Assembly: GCF_017114825.1 (NCBI RefSeq)
Contig: NZ_JADEVO010000015.1
Location: 1 to 64,000, forward strand
DNA: 64,000 bases
Source: Pseudomonas gregormendelii
GTDB lineage: Bacteria; Pseudomonadota; Gammaproteobacteria; Pseudomonadales; Pseudomonadaceae
Reading direction: 5' to 3'
Below the pieces are notes generated by a model, which searched no databases, was not told where the DNA came from, and worked only from the letters and a program-made list of their open reading frames with translations. Positions 46,091-55,476 of the stretch are shown piece after piece (position 1 is the first letter of the stretch; each line of letters begins with the position of its first letter). Made by a program: the position numbers and the translations under genes.

Positions 46091-47200
46091 ATGACCCCAA
46101 CAAACCGCAAGAAACTGGTCGTCGCGCACTCCGTGCGGGCCCAGGCACCTCAGCATGAGGTGGAGACCAACCGCGCGCTGGCTCGTTGGCTGGCGCAGAT
46201 TCTCGGGCTCAAATTTGGTGGCAGTTACGACGCGAGCGTACACGGCGGTCGCGAGCTGTATCTATTGCCAACCCAGACGCTGGTAGGCGTGGCGGCCGCT
46301 CGGGAACTGGGGGTTAGGGGACCGGAAGATTTGTGGGGCGGCTATGTCGACCACGATTTCATCTGCACCAAGGCCATCAGCCATGGCTTATTCAGTCGCG
46401 ATGCCTGTGCGCCTGAAGGCTGGTCACCGTTGTTTTCCGAGCGGGTGCGTAACGTGGTGCTGGACGGTCTGAGCGTCTTTTCCCTGGAAGACGCCCGTCC
46501 CGCAGCGGAGCATCTGTTGCAAAGCGGCCCGATCCGGTTAAAACCGGTGCACGCCTGCGCCGGTCGTGGCCAGGAGGTCGTCAAAACCCTCCAGCAATTC
46601 GACACCATTCTCGCCAGACCCGATGCCCAGTCCTTGTTCAGCGAGGGTGTGGTACTGGAGCAGGATCTGCAAAACGTCATCACCCACAGCGTCGGCCAGA
46701 GCTTCATCGGCGACCAGGTGCTCAGCTACTGCGGTGATCAGTACCTGACCGAGGATGCTCACGGCGAGCAGGTCTACGGCGGTTCAAACCTGCTGGTCGT
46801 CCGGGGTTACTACGAAGACCTGCTCGAGTTGCCGTTGGCAGAAGATGTGCGGCTGGCGATTCGCCAGGCCCAGGTGTTCGATAGCGCCGCCGACGAGGCC
46901 TACCCCGGTTTCTACGCTTCGCGGCGCAATTACGATATCGCCCAAGGCCTGGACAGCGGAGGGCAGGTGCGCAGCGGGGTGCTGGAGCAGTCCTGGCGCA
47001 TGGGCGGCGCCAGCAGCGCTGAGGTAGCGGCCCTGCAGTCCTTCGTCAACGATCCGGGGATGCGCGCGATACGGGTGTCGTCGGTGGAAACCTACGTTGA
47101 TCAGCCGTTGCCGGCGGACGCTATCGAGGTGTACCGCGGACCCGCGGAAAACAGTGACTTTCTTCTCAAGTACGTAACGGTCAAATCCTATGACGGCTAG
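46091..47200 (+). CDS. DUF3182 family, ATP-grasp-like protein
   Basis: A 369-residue cytoplasmic protein of the DUF3182 type. Residues 148-165 read IRLKPVHACAGRGQEVVK, a lysine followed by a glycine-rich loop as in ATP-grasp enzymes, and VVLEQDL with later acidic residues fits the metal-binding part. The N-terminal part carries a conserved-looking YDASVHGGRELYLLP. No experimental function is known to me. The gene has a strong AAGGGGG ribosome site and overlaps the downstream alpha/beta hydrolase by 11 bases. An ATP-dependent ligase or kinase is the working guess. No transmembrane or secretion signal. Confidence 0.75.
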   Translation: MTPTNRKKLVVAHSVRAQAPQHEVETNRALARWLAQILGLKFGGSYDASVHGGRELYLLPTQTLVGVAAARELGVRGPEDLWGGYVDHDFICTKAISHGLFSRDACAPEGWSPLFSERVRNVVLDGLSVFSLEDARPAAEHLLQSGPIRLKPVHACAGRGQEVVKTLQQFDTILARPDAQSLFSEGVVLEQDLQNVITHSVGQSFIGDQVLSYCGDQYLTEDAHGEQVYGGSNLLVVRGYYEDLLELPLAEDVRLAIRQAQVFDSAADEAYPGFYASRRNYDIAQGLDSGGQVRSGVLEQSWRMGGASSAEVAALQSFVNDPGMRAIRVSSVETYVDQPLPADAIEVYRGPAENSDFLLKYVTVKSYDG

Positions 47201-47948
47201 AAGCGAAACCATTCAGATCGACATCGACGATGAACAGATGAGCGGGACTTTCCTGAGCCCCAAGTCGAAAGTGCCAGGCGTGCTGTTTGTGCACGGCTGG
47301 GGCGGTAGCCAGGAGCGCGACCTGGAACGGGCCATGGGCATTGCCGGGTTGGGTTGCGTGTGCCTGACCTTTGATTTGCGGGGGCACACCGGCGGCACTG
47401 GCATTCCTCTGACCCGGGTCACCCGTGAGGACAATTTGCGCGACTTGCTGGCCGCCTACGACCGGCTGCTGGCCCATCCGGCCCTGGATACTTCGGCGAT
47501 TGCGGTGGTCGGCACCAGTTACGGTGGTTACCTGGCGTCGATCCTGACGTCATTGCGTCCAGTGCGCTGGTTGGCCTTGCGAGTGCCGGCGCTGTATCGC
47601 GATGAGCAGTGGCACACGCCCAAGCGCGAGCTGGACAAGACTGATTTACGTGACTATCGCAGCACGCTGATCCGCGCCGACAGTAATCGCGCGCTGCACG
47701 CGTGTTCACAGTTCACCGGGGATGTCTTGCTGGTGGAGTCGGAGACTGATGATTTTGTCCCTCATGCGACCATCATGAGTTACCGCGCGGCGTGCCAGCA
47801 GACTCACTCGCTGACCCATCGGATCATCGATGGTGCGGACCATGCCTTGAGCGAGCCGGTGTCGCAGCAGGCGTACACCTCGATCCTGGTGGACTGGATT
47901 ACCGAGATGGTGGTGGGCGAACGGCTGAGTATCATTCAATCGAAGTGA
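47190..47948 (+). CDS. Alpha/beta hydrolase coupled to DUF3182
   Basis: A 252-residue serine hydrolase. The oxyanion motif VHGWGGS (about 34-40), the nucleophile elbow GTSYGG (Ser 110), an acid within ESETDDFVPH and the histidine in GADHAL form a complete catalytic set, of the dienelactone hydrolase/peptidase S9-like type. No signal peptide. The ATG lies within the last codons of the DUF3182 gene, so synthesis is coupled, which implies a shared pathway. A REP hairpin and the convergent YbhN-like gene follow. Substrate unknown. Confidence 0.85.
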   Translation: MTARSETIQIDIDDEQMSGTFLSPKSKVPGVLFVHGWGGSQERDLERAMGIAGLGCVCLTFDLRGHTGGTGIPLTRVTREDNLRDLLAAYDRLLAHPALDTSAIAVVGTSYGGYLASILTSLRPVRWLALRVPALYRDEQWHTPKRELDKTDLRDYRSTLIRADSNRALHACSQFTGDVLLVESETDDFVPHATIMSYRAACQQTHSLTHRIIDGADHALSEPVSQQAYTSILVDWITEMVVGERLSIIQSK

Positions 47949-47968
47949 GAGGTGTGGCGTTCTTGAAA

Positions 47969-47992
47969 CCATCGCGAGCAGGCTCGCGATGG
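47969..47992. repeat. Short REP-like hairpin
   Basis: CCATCGCGAGCAGGCTCGCGATGG is a perfect ten-pair hairpin with a four-base loop, the core of the second REP family seen in this window. It lies 20 bases after the alpha/beta hydrolase, between convergent genes, and could act as a 3' stabiliser. Confidence 0.75.
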
Positions 47993-48015
47993 CGTCATCT
48001 GTTTCACCAAATGGC

Positions 48016-49002
48016 TCAACCCGGCTTCTTGGCTATCCGCAGCGACTTGGCCTTGGCTTCCACCACCAGGTACATCACCAGCGTAATCAGCAGCGGCAAA
48101 ATAAAGTAGATCGCCCGATACGCCAGCAACCCCGCCACCAGGCTGCCACGCGAAGCTTCATGCTGCAGCAGCGCGACAAACACCGCCTCCAGCACCCCAA
48201 GACCGGCAGGTATGTGGGTAATCACCCCGGCGATGGCGCTGATCAGCAGTACACCCAGCACCAGTGGATAATCCAGCTTGCTCGGGAGCAAGGTGAAAAT
48301 CACGGCGGCCATCAGCGACCAGTTCAGCGCGCCCAATGCCAGTTGCAAGACCGCCATGCGCAGCGACGGTAGATTGATTTCCACTCCGCGAATCGACCAC
48401 TCGCGACGTTTGGAAAACTGACACGCCGCCAGATACCCTGCGCTCACCAGCAACAGCAGCACCCCGACGCCTTGCAGGGCCGTGCTGCTCAGCTTCCAGC
48501 CCGGCGGCATGCGCACCAGTCCACTGCTGAACACCGCACCGGCAATCACCATATAGCCGAACCAGTTGGTCGCCAGGCTGAGGCCGAGGATCTTGGCGAT
48601 GTTCGCCTTGCTCACGCCCAGGCGCGAATACAGGCGATAGCGCATGGCGATGCCGCCGACCCAGGCGCTGAGATTGAGGTTAAACGCATAGCTGATGATG
48701 CCCACCGGAAGGATCTGTTTCCAGGTCAGGTCCTGGCGTATGTAGGTGCGACCAATCAAGTCGAAACAGGCGTATACCAGAAAGCTCACCAGCGTCAGCC
48801 CTGAAGCAATGATCAAAGTGCGTACTTTGAAGTCCGCCAGGGTGTCGAATACTTCATTCCATTCGATGCGGCGGGCGAGCATCGTGAACAGCACGATCAG
48901 CGCCAGGAAAAACAGCATCGTCAGTGGCCGTTTCCAGCGACTCCAGCGGGATTTTCCCGGGCTCTCGGCGTGCGGCGCCGACTGTGTTTCAGCGCTGCTC
49001 AT
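48016..49002 (-). CDS. ybhN: YbhN-like integral membrane protein (UPF0104)
   Basis: A 328-residue inner-membrane protein with about eight hydrophobic spans, related to the membrane part of lysylphosphatidylglycerol synthase (LPG synthase TM family) but without its aminoacyltransferase domain. In E. coli ybhN lies next to clsB and ybhP. Start at 49002 (ATG, GGGAG site) is preferred over an in-frame GTG nine bases upstream. It overlaps the end of clsB. A lipid-flipping or lipid-binding role has been proposed for the family; this is inference. Confidence 0.87.
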   Translation of the reverse strand: MSSAETQSAPHAESPGKSRWSRWKRPLTMLFFLALIVLFTMLARRIEWNEVFDTLADFKVRTLIIASGLTLVSFLVYACFDLIGRTYIRQDLTWKQILPVGIISYAFNLNLSAWVGGIAMRYRLYSRLGVSKANIAKILGLSLATNWFGYMVIAGAVFSSGLVRMPPGWKLSSTALQGVGVLLLLVSAGYLAACQFSKRREWSIRGVEINLPSLRMAVLQLALGALNWSLMAAVIFTLLPSKLDYPLVLGVLLISAIAGVITHIPAGLGVLEAVFVALLQHEASRGSLVAGLLAYRAIYFILPLLITLVMYLVVEAKAKSLRIAKKPG

Positions 49003-50281
49003 GGCGATCACTCCCGGTCGAATGGGTAAACAGTTTCAGGCGCGGCTTATGGGCCGGTAACCAACCGGCCCATGCAGGGAAGTGGCGCAGAAAGTGGAAC
49101 ACCAGAAAGCCCACGGTCATGTGCCAAATCCGCCCGCGTGGAGATTTCTCTACGGACATGGCCTTGCAGTGATTGTTGCTCAGGTCTTCAAGGCGCTCGA
49201 ACAGTTGGCGATTGAAGGTGCGATCGCGAATCAGCACATTGGCTTCAAGATTCATCGACAGGCTCAGCGGGTCCAGGTTGCTCGAACCAACGGTGCTCCA
49301 GTCCTCATCCACCAGCGCCACTTTGCCGTGCAGCGGGCGTTGGCAGTACTCGTGAATCTGCACGCCGGACTTGAGCAGGTAGTCGTACGTCATGCGTGCA
49401 GCCAGCTTGGCGACCAGCATGTCCGGCTGGCCTTGCAGGATCAGTTTGACTTCCACGCCCCGGCGGGCCGCATTGCGGATCTCGCGCAGCAGGCGATAGC
49501 CCGGGAAGAAATAGGCGTTGGCGATCACCACCCGGCGCTGGGCACTGCGCAGCACCTGCCGATAGACCTCTTCAATATCGGTGCGATGGTCACCGTTATC
49601 GCGATACACCAGGCGCACCTGGCCATCGTGGTCGGTGAACGCCAGTTCCGAGCGCCGCTGCCGACGACGCTGCCACCAGTACTTGGCGCGGCCAGGGCGA
49701 CCACTTTGCAGCAGGGCAAAGTGATGGATATCCGCCACTGCCGGCCCCTGGATCTCCACGGAATAATCCTGCTTGGCCTCAGGGCCGAAATCGAGCAGGT
49801 GATCGCCGGAAAAGTTGATGCCGCCGATAAATGCAATCGTGCCGTCCACCACCACAATCTTGCGGTGCAACCGGCGGAACCAGTTGGTGCGTACGCCAAG
49901 GCGCTTGGGGGCCGGGTCGAATATCTGCAGGTGCACACCGGCTTCGCTCAGCGCCGTGAGATAGCCCGTGCTGAGTTCGCCGCAGCCAAAACCATCGAGG
50001 CTGGCAGTGACGCGCACCCCGCGTCTGGCGGCGTCGACCAGCACTTCCTGCAATTCGTTACCGACCTTGTCTTCAAAGACGATGAACGTTTCCAGGAGGA
50101 TTTCCGTCTTGGCCTGGCGCATCGCCTCGAACACCCTGGGGAAATATTCCTCACCGTTTTCCAGCAGTTCCACACGATTATTGCCTTGCCAGCCGTACTC
50201 GACATCAACGGCTGCAGGCTCGCGCACCGGGGGGACGGAAACGCTGTCCAGCGTGGTTTTATCCATCGACGGGATACTCAT
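48989..50281 (-). CDS. clsB: Phospholipase D-family cardiolipin synthase, ClsB-like
   Basis: A 430-residue protein with two HKD motifs: His 139-Lys 141-Asp 146 (HRKIVVVDG) and His 318-Lys 320-Asp 325 (HGKVALVDE), each followed by the GG/GS-N segment typical of phosphatidyltransferases. It lacks N-terminal membrane spans, like ClsB rather than ClsA. It would form cardiolipin or phosphatidylglycerol by transfer between phospholipids. The start overlaps the stop of the upstream EEP gene (ATGA), and the end overlaps ybhN. Confidence 0.9.
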   Translation of the reverse strand: MSIPSMDKTTLDSVSVPPVREPAAVDVEYGWQGNNRVELLENGEEYFPRVFEAMRQAKTEILLETFIVFEDKVGNELQEVLVDAARRGVRVTASLDGFGCGELSTGYLTALSEAGVHLQIFDPAPKRLGVRTNWFRRLHRKIVVVDGTIAFIGGINFSGDHLLDFGPEAKQDYSVEIQGPAVADIHHFALLQSGRPGRAKYWWQRRRQRRSELAFTDHDGQVRLVYRDNGDHRTDIEEVYRQVLRSAQRRVVIANAYFFPGYRLLREIRNAARRGVEVKLILQGQPDMLVAKLAARMTYDYLLKSGVQIHEYCQRPLHGKVALVDEDWSTVGSSNLDPLSLSMNLEANVLIRDRTFNRQLFERLEDLSNNHCKAMSVEKSPRGRIWHMTVGFLVFHFLRHFPAWAGWLPAHKPRLKLFTHSTGSDRHEQR

Positions 50282-51072
50282 AGCTCGATCTCCACCGATA
50301 GCGGTGCGTGGTCGGAAAGATGGGACCAGGGCCGTGCAGCCAATACCTGCGGACGGCTGGCCTTGAGGTTGCGGACATAAATGCGGTCAAGGCGCAGGAC
50401 CGGCAGGCGAGCCGGAAAGCTGCGCGCGGGCTTGCCATGATGCTCGGCGAACACTTCGCGCAAACCGCACGGCTTGAGCAGCCCATCGGCGCGCTGGCGC
50501 CAGTCATTGAAATCGCCGGCGACTATCACCGGCGCATCCTTGGGCAGCTCTTCCAGACGCCGGGCCAGCAGGCCCAGTTGTTCGTTGCGGTGGGCCTCGT
50601 GCAGGCCCAGGTGGACGCAGATCGCATGCACCTCCGGACCGTCGCCCGGCAGGCGTAGCACGCAGTGCAAAATTCCGCGGTTTTCATGGCCGCTGATGGA
50701 CACGTCGAGATTGTCATGGCGGATGATCTGGAATTTCGACAGCAGCGCATTACCGTGATCGCCCGCGGGGTAGACCGCGTTGCGGCCATAGGCAAATTGT
50801 GGCCACAGGCTGTCGGCGAGGAATTCGTACTGCGGCATCGTCGGCCAGTTGTCGTAGCGCTGGGGATGTCGCTCGTGGGTGCCGTGGACTTCCTGCAAAA
50901 ACACCACGTCGGCGGACACGGCGCGCACCGCTTCGCGTAACTCGGGCAGGATGAAACGCCGGTTGAGCGCGGTGAAACCCTTGTGAGTGTTCACCGTCAG
51001 CACGGTGAAACGCCGCACGGCCGCGAGGGGTTGCAATTGTTCTGGTGCCTCGGGCTGTTCAGACATGCTCAT
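50278..51072 (-). CDS. ybhP: Endonuclease/exonuclease/phosphatase family protein, YbhP-like
   Basis: A 264-residue EEP-fold protein. Motifs VNTHKGF (Asn), FLQEVHG (metal-binding Glu), GDFNDW (Asp-x-Asn) and the terminal SDHAPL (Asp-His) are in order. Such enzymes cut nucleic acids or phosphate esters of lipids; the place beside clsB and ybhN suggests phospholipid or inositol-type phosphate substrates. It overlaps both neighbours by four bases (ATGA), so the operon is tightly coupled. Confidence 0.88.
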   Translation of the reverse strand: MSMSEQPEAPEQLQPLAAVRRFTVLTVNTHKGFTALNRRFILPELREAVRAVSADVVFLQEVHGTHERHPQRYDNWPTMPQYEFLADSLWPQFAYGRNAVYPAGDHGNALLSKFQIIRHDNLDVSISGHENRGILHCVLRLPGDGPEVHAICVHLGLHEAHRNEQLGLLARRLEELPKDAPVIVAGDFNDWRQRADGLLKPCGLREVFAEHHGKPARSFPARLPVLRLDRIYVRNLKASRPQVLAARPWSHLSDHAPLSVEIEL

Positions 51073-51995
51073 GACAGCACTCCTTCGGCTGCGGGCTCGC
51101 CGGGGGTAGTGGCCAGACGGTCTGCAAGATGGAAGCGCTCCAGCAGCCTACGCGCATCAAACGGCGCGCGAACCTTGATGTCGTTATCGAAATAGCAGAA
51201 CACTTCACGGGACTTGCGCGGCTGGGGTTTGAGCCGCGGAGCGATCAGCTGTGGATCCGCAGGTTGCTGCCCATGGTTCCAGGCATCGATCCGGTCGCCC
51301 CAGCGTTTCAGCGCCTGGGCCGTGTAGCCGCTGGCATACAGTTCTTCGGCCCCGTGCAGGCGCAAGTAGACAAAATTGCTGGTGATGTCTTCGCGATAGG
51401 GCCATTTTCCCGCCGTGTCGGCGATCACCAGTGCCACGTTGTAGCGCTTGAGCAAGCGCACGAACGCCGGGTCGACGAAACTATCGTTACGGATTTCCAC
51501 GGCATGGCGCAGCGGTCGTTTCCTGTAGGCCTTGATACTGGCATGCCCCGGTACATGGGAATCGTGCTGGCGGGCGAGGGCGGCGGCCTGCTGGGTGTTG
51601 TGGGGAAGCTGTTCGAGAAAGCTTTCGAACAATTCGGCATCGAATTTGAAGTTGGGCGGGAATTGCCAGAGGACCGGCCCCAGCTTTTCCTTGAGTTCCA
51701 GCACCCCGGAGGCGAAGAAATTGGCCAGGGGCTTATGCACGTCGCGCAAGCGTTTGACGTGGGTGATGAACCGTGGGGCTTTGACGCTGAAGACGAAATC
51801 CGCCGGGGTTTGGGCGTACCACTCGGCATACCGCTGCGGACGTTGCAACGCGTAGAACGATCCATTGATTTCGATGCTGTTGACCGCCCTCGACGCGAAC
51901 TGCAATTCGCGTTTCTGGGTCAACCCCTTTGGGTAGAAATCCCCCCTCCAGGGCAAGTAGCGCCAGCCTGAAATACCAATATGAATCCCCGCCAT
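51069..51995 (-). CDS. DUF72 family protein
   Basis: A 308-residue DUF72 protein with the TIM-barrel-like start [22 protein letters not shown] and the core [17 protein letters not shown]. It also carries [13 protein letters not shown] and ends in a region with [17 protein letters not shown], all typical. The family function is unknown; DNA repair and metal-dependent hydrolysis have been suggested without proof. First gene of the DUF72-ybhP-clsB-ybhN operon, with a GGGAGG ribosome site. The divergent gap to the MscS gene is about 230 bases. Confidence 0.87.
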   Translation of the reverse strand: MAGIHIGISGWRYLPWRGDFYPKGLTQKRELQFASRAVNSIEINGSFYALQRPQRYAEWYAQTPADFVFSVKAPRFITHVKRLRDVHKPLANFFASGVLELKEKLGPVLWQFPPNFKFDAELFESFLEQLPHNTQQAAALARQHDSHVPGHASIKAYRKRPLRHAVEIRNDSFVDPAFVRLLKRYNVALVIADTAGKWPYREDITSNFVYLRLHGAEELYASGYTAQALKRWGDRIDAWNHGQQPADPQLIAPRLKPQPRKSREVFCYFDNDIKVRAPFDARRLLERFHLADRLATTPGEPAAEGVLS

Positions 51996-52226
51996 GTCGC
52001 CTCCCGTCTTGTGGTCCTCGGTTTACCCCGTTCCATTGCTGACTGCGGGGCGATAGAGAAAGTTTCGAGCGGGCTACGGACGGTATCTCCCGTGGATAAG
52101 CGGCGAGGAGAGGGTTTTGCCAGTTATTGATGGGGCACTGCTGCCGCTATCTCGCGGCCAAAACCGAACTTGCACGGGATTTGTCGATCAGTTCCTCACA
52201 GATGCGTTTTCGAGGAGCTCCGCGTT

Positions 52227-54350
52227 TTGCTCAAGTTCAGGACCGCGATACTACTGGGGGCGTTGCTGATTTTTGCCAGCAACGCATTACAAGCCGCCGC
52301 GTTGCCGGGCCTTCCAGCCGCTGCCGAAGAGCCGGCCACGCCGGAGCCGCTGGTGCAGGGCGGTTTGCTCGGTGCCATCAGTTCCAGCATCGATAACGTG
52401 CAGGACAAACTCGACCTCAACGAAGACCTGGTGGACGCCTGGCGTTTGCGAGCTGATCGGGCAGCGGACGAAGTCGACAAGCTGGTCAACCAGCCCTCGG
52501 CGCGCTCGCCCATGAGCATCGTGGGTGACTTCCTGTTGTTGTCCGGGGTCTGGCTGGGCGCCTTTGCCTTGCTCACGGTGCTCGGTGGCCTGCTGGCCAA
52601 GCGGCTGAACCAGGGTCGCTGGCTGGGTACCCGCCAGCGCAGTCAGGACCTGCTCAGCTACGTATTGCCCTACACATTGCCCGCGATTATGTGTCTGCCG
52701 CTGACGCTGTCCATCAGCCATTTCCTGCCAGCCTCGGTAGGCCGGGCGTTGGCGCTGTGCTTTGCCTACGCCACCAGCAGCGGGATATTTTCCACTTCGA
52801 TGCTGCTGTGTGTGATCGTCATGTTCAACACCGGGCACAAGCGTGCGGCGGTGCAGATCATCCGCGACTACTGTCCCAAGCCTCTATTCCTGATCGGCTT
52901 CCTCGCCGCGCTGAGTGACGCACTGACCAGCCCGCAGATCGCCCGGCAACTGGGCGGCAATATCACCAGCAGCATCGCGGTGTTCACCGGGCTGTTTGCG
53001 TCGATCATCTTTGGCTTGCTGGTGATCCGCCTGCGTCGTCCGGTGGCTCACCTGATTCGCAACCGACCCCTGGCGCAACGGCTCAAGCAGCCATCGCTGC
53101 AGGAGTCCCTGCGAATTTTCTCCGGACTCTGGTACTGGCCGATCCTGCTGATGGTCATGGTGTCAGCGATCAATTTGATCGGGGTGGGGGAGGATAATCA
53201 GAAAGCCCTGCGCTGTGCGTTGTTCACCACCATCCTGCTGATCGCCACGGTATTTCTCAGCACGGTATTCCAGCACCTGTTCAAGTCGCGAAAAGCCGAG
53301 GCGCTGCAGCGCAGCAGCGCTTACAAGGAGCGTTTTCTCTGCCTGCTGCACGCACTGGTGCGGATTGTGATGGCAGTGGCTTTTATCGAGATTCTGGGCC
53401 GGATCTGGGGAGTTTCGCTGTTCGAATTTGCCGAACGCAACTCGATCGGGCGGGCGATCAGCGACTCGCTGAGCCGCATCGGCCTGATCTTCCTGGTGAC
53501 CTGGCTGTTCTGGGTGGTGCTCGACACGGCCATTCAGGAGGCCCTGAAGCCGCCCGTCAACAAGCGCTCATCGGCGCGTCAGCCCAGCACCCGGGTGAAA
53601 ACCATCCTGCCGCTGCTGCGCAATGCGATGAAGATCATCCTGGTGGTGATCTGCGCGATTACTACCATGGCCAACCTGGGGATCAACGTGGCGCCACTGC
53701 TTGCCGGTGCCGGGGTGGTCGGTCTGGCGATCGGTTTCGGCTCCCAGCAGCTGGTGCAAGACGTGATCACGGGCCTGTTCATTATTATCGAAGACACGCT
53801 ATCGATCGGCGACTGGGTGGTGCTCGACTCGGGCCACGCCGGCACTGTCGAGGGCCTGACCATTCGCACCTTGCGCCTGCGCGATGGCAAAGGCTTCGTG
53901 CACTCGGTGCCGTTCGGCCAGATCAAGGCGGTTACCAATCAATCTCGGCAGTTCGCCTATGCGTTTTTCTCGGTGCAGTTCACGTATGACACCGATGTTG
54001 ATAAGGCCATCGAGCTGATCCGCGAGGCCGGGGAGTCGATCCGCGAAGATGCGTTCCTCAAGTACAACCTGCAGGGGCCGCTTGACGTGTTTGGTGTCGA
54101 CAAGATGGACCTCAATGGCGTGGTGCTGACCGCACAGTTCCGCACGGTATCGGGTGGGCAATATGCGGTGAGCCGGGCGTTCAACCAACGCTTGAAAAAG
54201 CTTGTGGATAACAGCCCTTGGGTGCATTTCGCGCAGACTTATCCACAGCAGGTTTTGTTGCCCAAGCGGCAGGGTGACGAGGTTCTGGAGGATGGGCAGG
54301 CTCCACAGCATGGGGCTGTTTTGCTGCCGGATCCGCCGCGTTCGCAGTGA
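52227..54350 (+). CDS. Large MscS-family mechanosensitive channel
   Basis: A 707-residue channel of the YbiO/YnaI-like, large MscS type. A signal peptide (MLKFRTAILLGALLIFASNALQA) is followed by a periplasmic helical part, then about ten membrane spans, the pore helix (LLAGAGVVGLAIGFGSQQLVQD, residues 500-521 region) and the cytoplasmic beta domain (IEDTLSIGDWVVL). It would open on hypo-osmotic shock to release solutes. The start is TTG at 52227, chosen because GAGGAG lies nine bases upstream and it gives a clean signal peptide; an ATG at 52170 is an alternative. C-terminal tail of about 30 polar residues. Confidence 0.88.
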   Translation: MLKFRTAILLGALLIFASNALQAAALPGLPAAAEEPATPEPLVQGGLLGAISSSIDNVQDKLDLNEDLVDAWRLRADRAADEVDKLVNQPSARSPMSIVGDFLLLSGVWLGAFALLTVLGGLLAKRLNQGRWLGTRQRSQDLLSYVLPYTLPAIMCLPLTLSISHFLPASVGRALALCFAYATSSGIFSTSMLLCVIVMFNTGHKRAAVQIIRDYCPKPLFLIGFLAALSDALTSPQIARQLGGNITSSIAVFTGLFASIIFGLLVIRLRRPVAHLIRNRPLAQRLKQPSLQESLRIFSGLWYWPILLMVMVSAINLIGVGEDNQKALRCALFTTILLIATVFLSTVFQHLFKSRKAEALQRSSAYKERFLCLLHALVRIVMAVAFIEILGRIWGVSLFEFAERNSIGRAISDSLSRIGLIFLVTWLFWVVLDTAIQEALKPPVNKRSSARQPSTRVKTILPLLRNAMKIILVVICAITTMANLGINVAPLLAGAGVVGLAIGFGSQQLVQDVITGLFIIIEDTLSIGDWVVLDSGHAGTVEGLTIRTLRLRDGKGFVHSVPFGQIKAVTNQSRQFAYAFFSVQFTYDTDVDKAIELIREAGESIREDAFLKYNLQGPLDVFGVDKMDLNGVVLTAQFRTVSGGQYAVSRAFNQRLKKLVDNSPWVHFAQTYPQQVLLPKRQGDEVLEDGQAPQHGAVLLPDPPRSQ

Positions 54351-54368
54351 TTTTCGGTGTGGGTCACA

Positions 54369-54445
54369 CCGCTATCGCGAGCAGAAAATTTGTAACCCAC
54401 GATCAACCCTGTGGGAGCGGGCTTGCCCGCGAAGGGGCCATCGGC
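54369..54445. repeat. REP element (family B), one good arm and one decayed
   Basis: CTGTGGGAGCGGGCTTGCCC with CGCGAAGGGGCCATCGGC (from 54409) is the common fluorescens REP. A decayed inverted copy, GCTATCGCGAGCAG, lies at 54371-54384. It follows the mscS gene. The remaining bases up to 54591 show no gene and only weak promoter-like AT-rich stretches. Confidence 0.75.
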
Positions 54446-54591
54446 AACAGCACAATCCACGCAAATACACTTTACGGGTGACGGTTGCGTACTAAACCCG
54501 CAAAATGCAACGATTCCGGCAATTATCAATGGCATCACCCTGGGTGCTGTCTAACAGCCATCGTTCCAATCAGACTGGGCCTGCTGACTCT

Positions 54592-55476
54592 ATGCGAATG
54601 CGCCTTATGTTACTGGGCGGCGGAAATGCCCTTGGGCAGGCGCTGATTCGCCTCGGTGCGGAGGAAGACATCGGCTTCCTCGCCCCCCGCCCGCCGCAAG
54701 ACGGCTGGGATGCCGCGAGCCTGACGCAATTGCTCGACGACACCCGCCCGGACGCGCTGATCAACCTTGCGTACTACTTCGACTGGTTCCAGGCCGAGGC
54801 GGTCAGCGAGCAGCGTCTGGCCGGGCAGGAGCGCGCAGTCGAGCGCCTGGCCGAATTGTGCCAGCACCACAATATCGTCCTGCTGCAACCGTCGAGCTAT
54901 CGGGTGTTCGACGGTTCCCGCGCGACGGCCTACAGCGAAAAAGACGAGCCGGTGCCCTTGGGCCTGCGTGGTCAGGCCCTGTGGCGCATCGAGCAAAGCG
55001 TGCGGGCCACTTGCCCGCAGCATGTGCTGCTGCGCTTCGGCTGGCTGCTCGATGACAGCGCCGATGGCGCCCTGGGGCGTTTCCTGGCTCGTGCCGAGCA
55101 GCCAGAAGAACTGCTGATGGCTGATGATCGCCGAGGCAATCCGACGCCGGTCGACGATGCCGCCCGGGTGATTATTTCGGTGCTCAAGCAACTTGATTGT
55201 GCAGCGCCGCTGTGGGGCACCTACCATTACGCAGGGCATGAGGCCACTACGCCGCTGGCACTGGGGCAGGCTATCCTGACCGAAGCGCGCAACCTGCACC
55301 CGCTGGCCATCGAAGCACCGACCGCCCAGGCTCACGCCGCGCGCCCTGACGCTGCCGACGAGCCGCAGCATGCAGTGCTGGCCTGCAAGAAAATTCTGCA
55401 CACGTTCGGGATCAAGCCGCGTGCCTGGCGCGCGGCACTCCCGAGCCTACTGGACAGGTTCTATCGCCATGGCTGA
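54592..55476 (+). CDS. RmlD-like sugar-nucleotide-binding protein lacking YxxxK
   Basis: A 294-residue Rossmann-fold protein of the dTDP-4-dehydrorhamnose reductase family. Seen are a glycine-rich start LMLLGGGNALGQ and the motif SSYRVFDG that corresponds to the family's STDYVFDG. The segment where YxxxK should occur reads PLGLRGQALWRIEQ, so the catalytic Tyr and Lys appear replaced by Leu and Ala. It overlaps by eight bases an intact epimerase gene. It may be a non-catalytic subunit, or use other residues. ATG 54592 is chosen; the ribosome site is weak. P. aeruginosa has a similar pair next to oprG. Confidence 0.8.
   Translation: MRMRLMLLGGGNALGQALIRLGAEEDIGFLAPRPPQDGWDAASLTQLLDDTRPDALINLAYYFDWFQAEAVSEQRLAGQERAVERLAELCQHHNIVLLQPSSYRVFDGSRATAYSEKDEPVPLGLRGQALWRIEQSVRATCPQHVLLRFGWLLDDSADGALGRFLARAEQPEELLMADDRRGNPTPVDDAARVIISVLKQLDCAAPLWGTYHYAGHEATTPLALGQAILTEARNLHPLAIEAPTAQAHAARPDAADEPQHAVLACKKILHTFGIKPRAWRAALPSLLDRFYRHG

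Noticed and set aside
51996-52090. AlgU/RpoE-type promoter for the DUF72 operon
   Set aside because: An AAACTT and a TCAGC are about 17 bases apart on the minus strand, but both differ from the GAACTT and TCTGA consensus. The match is too weak to claim, although envelope-stress control would suit the genes.
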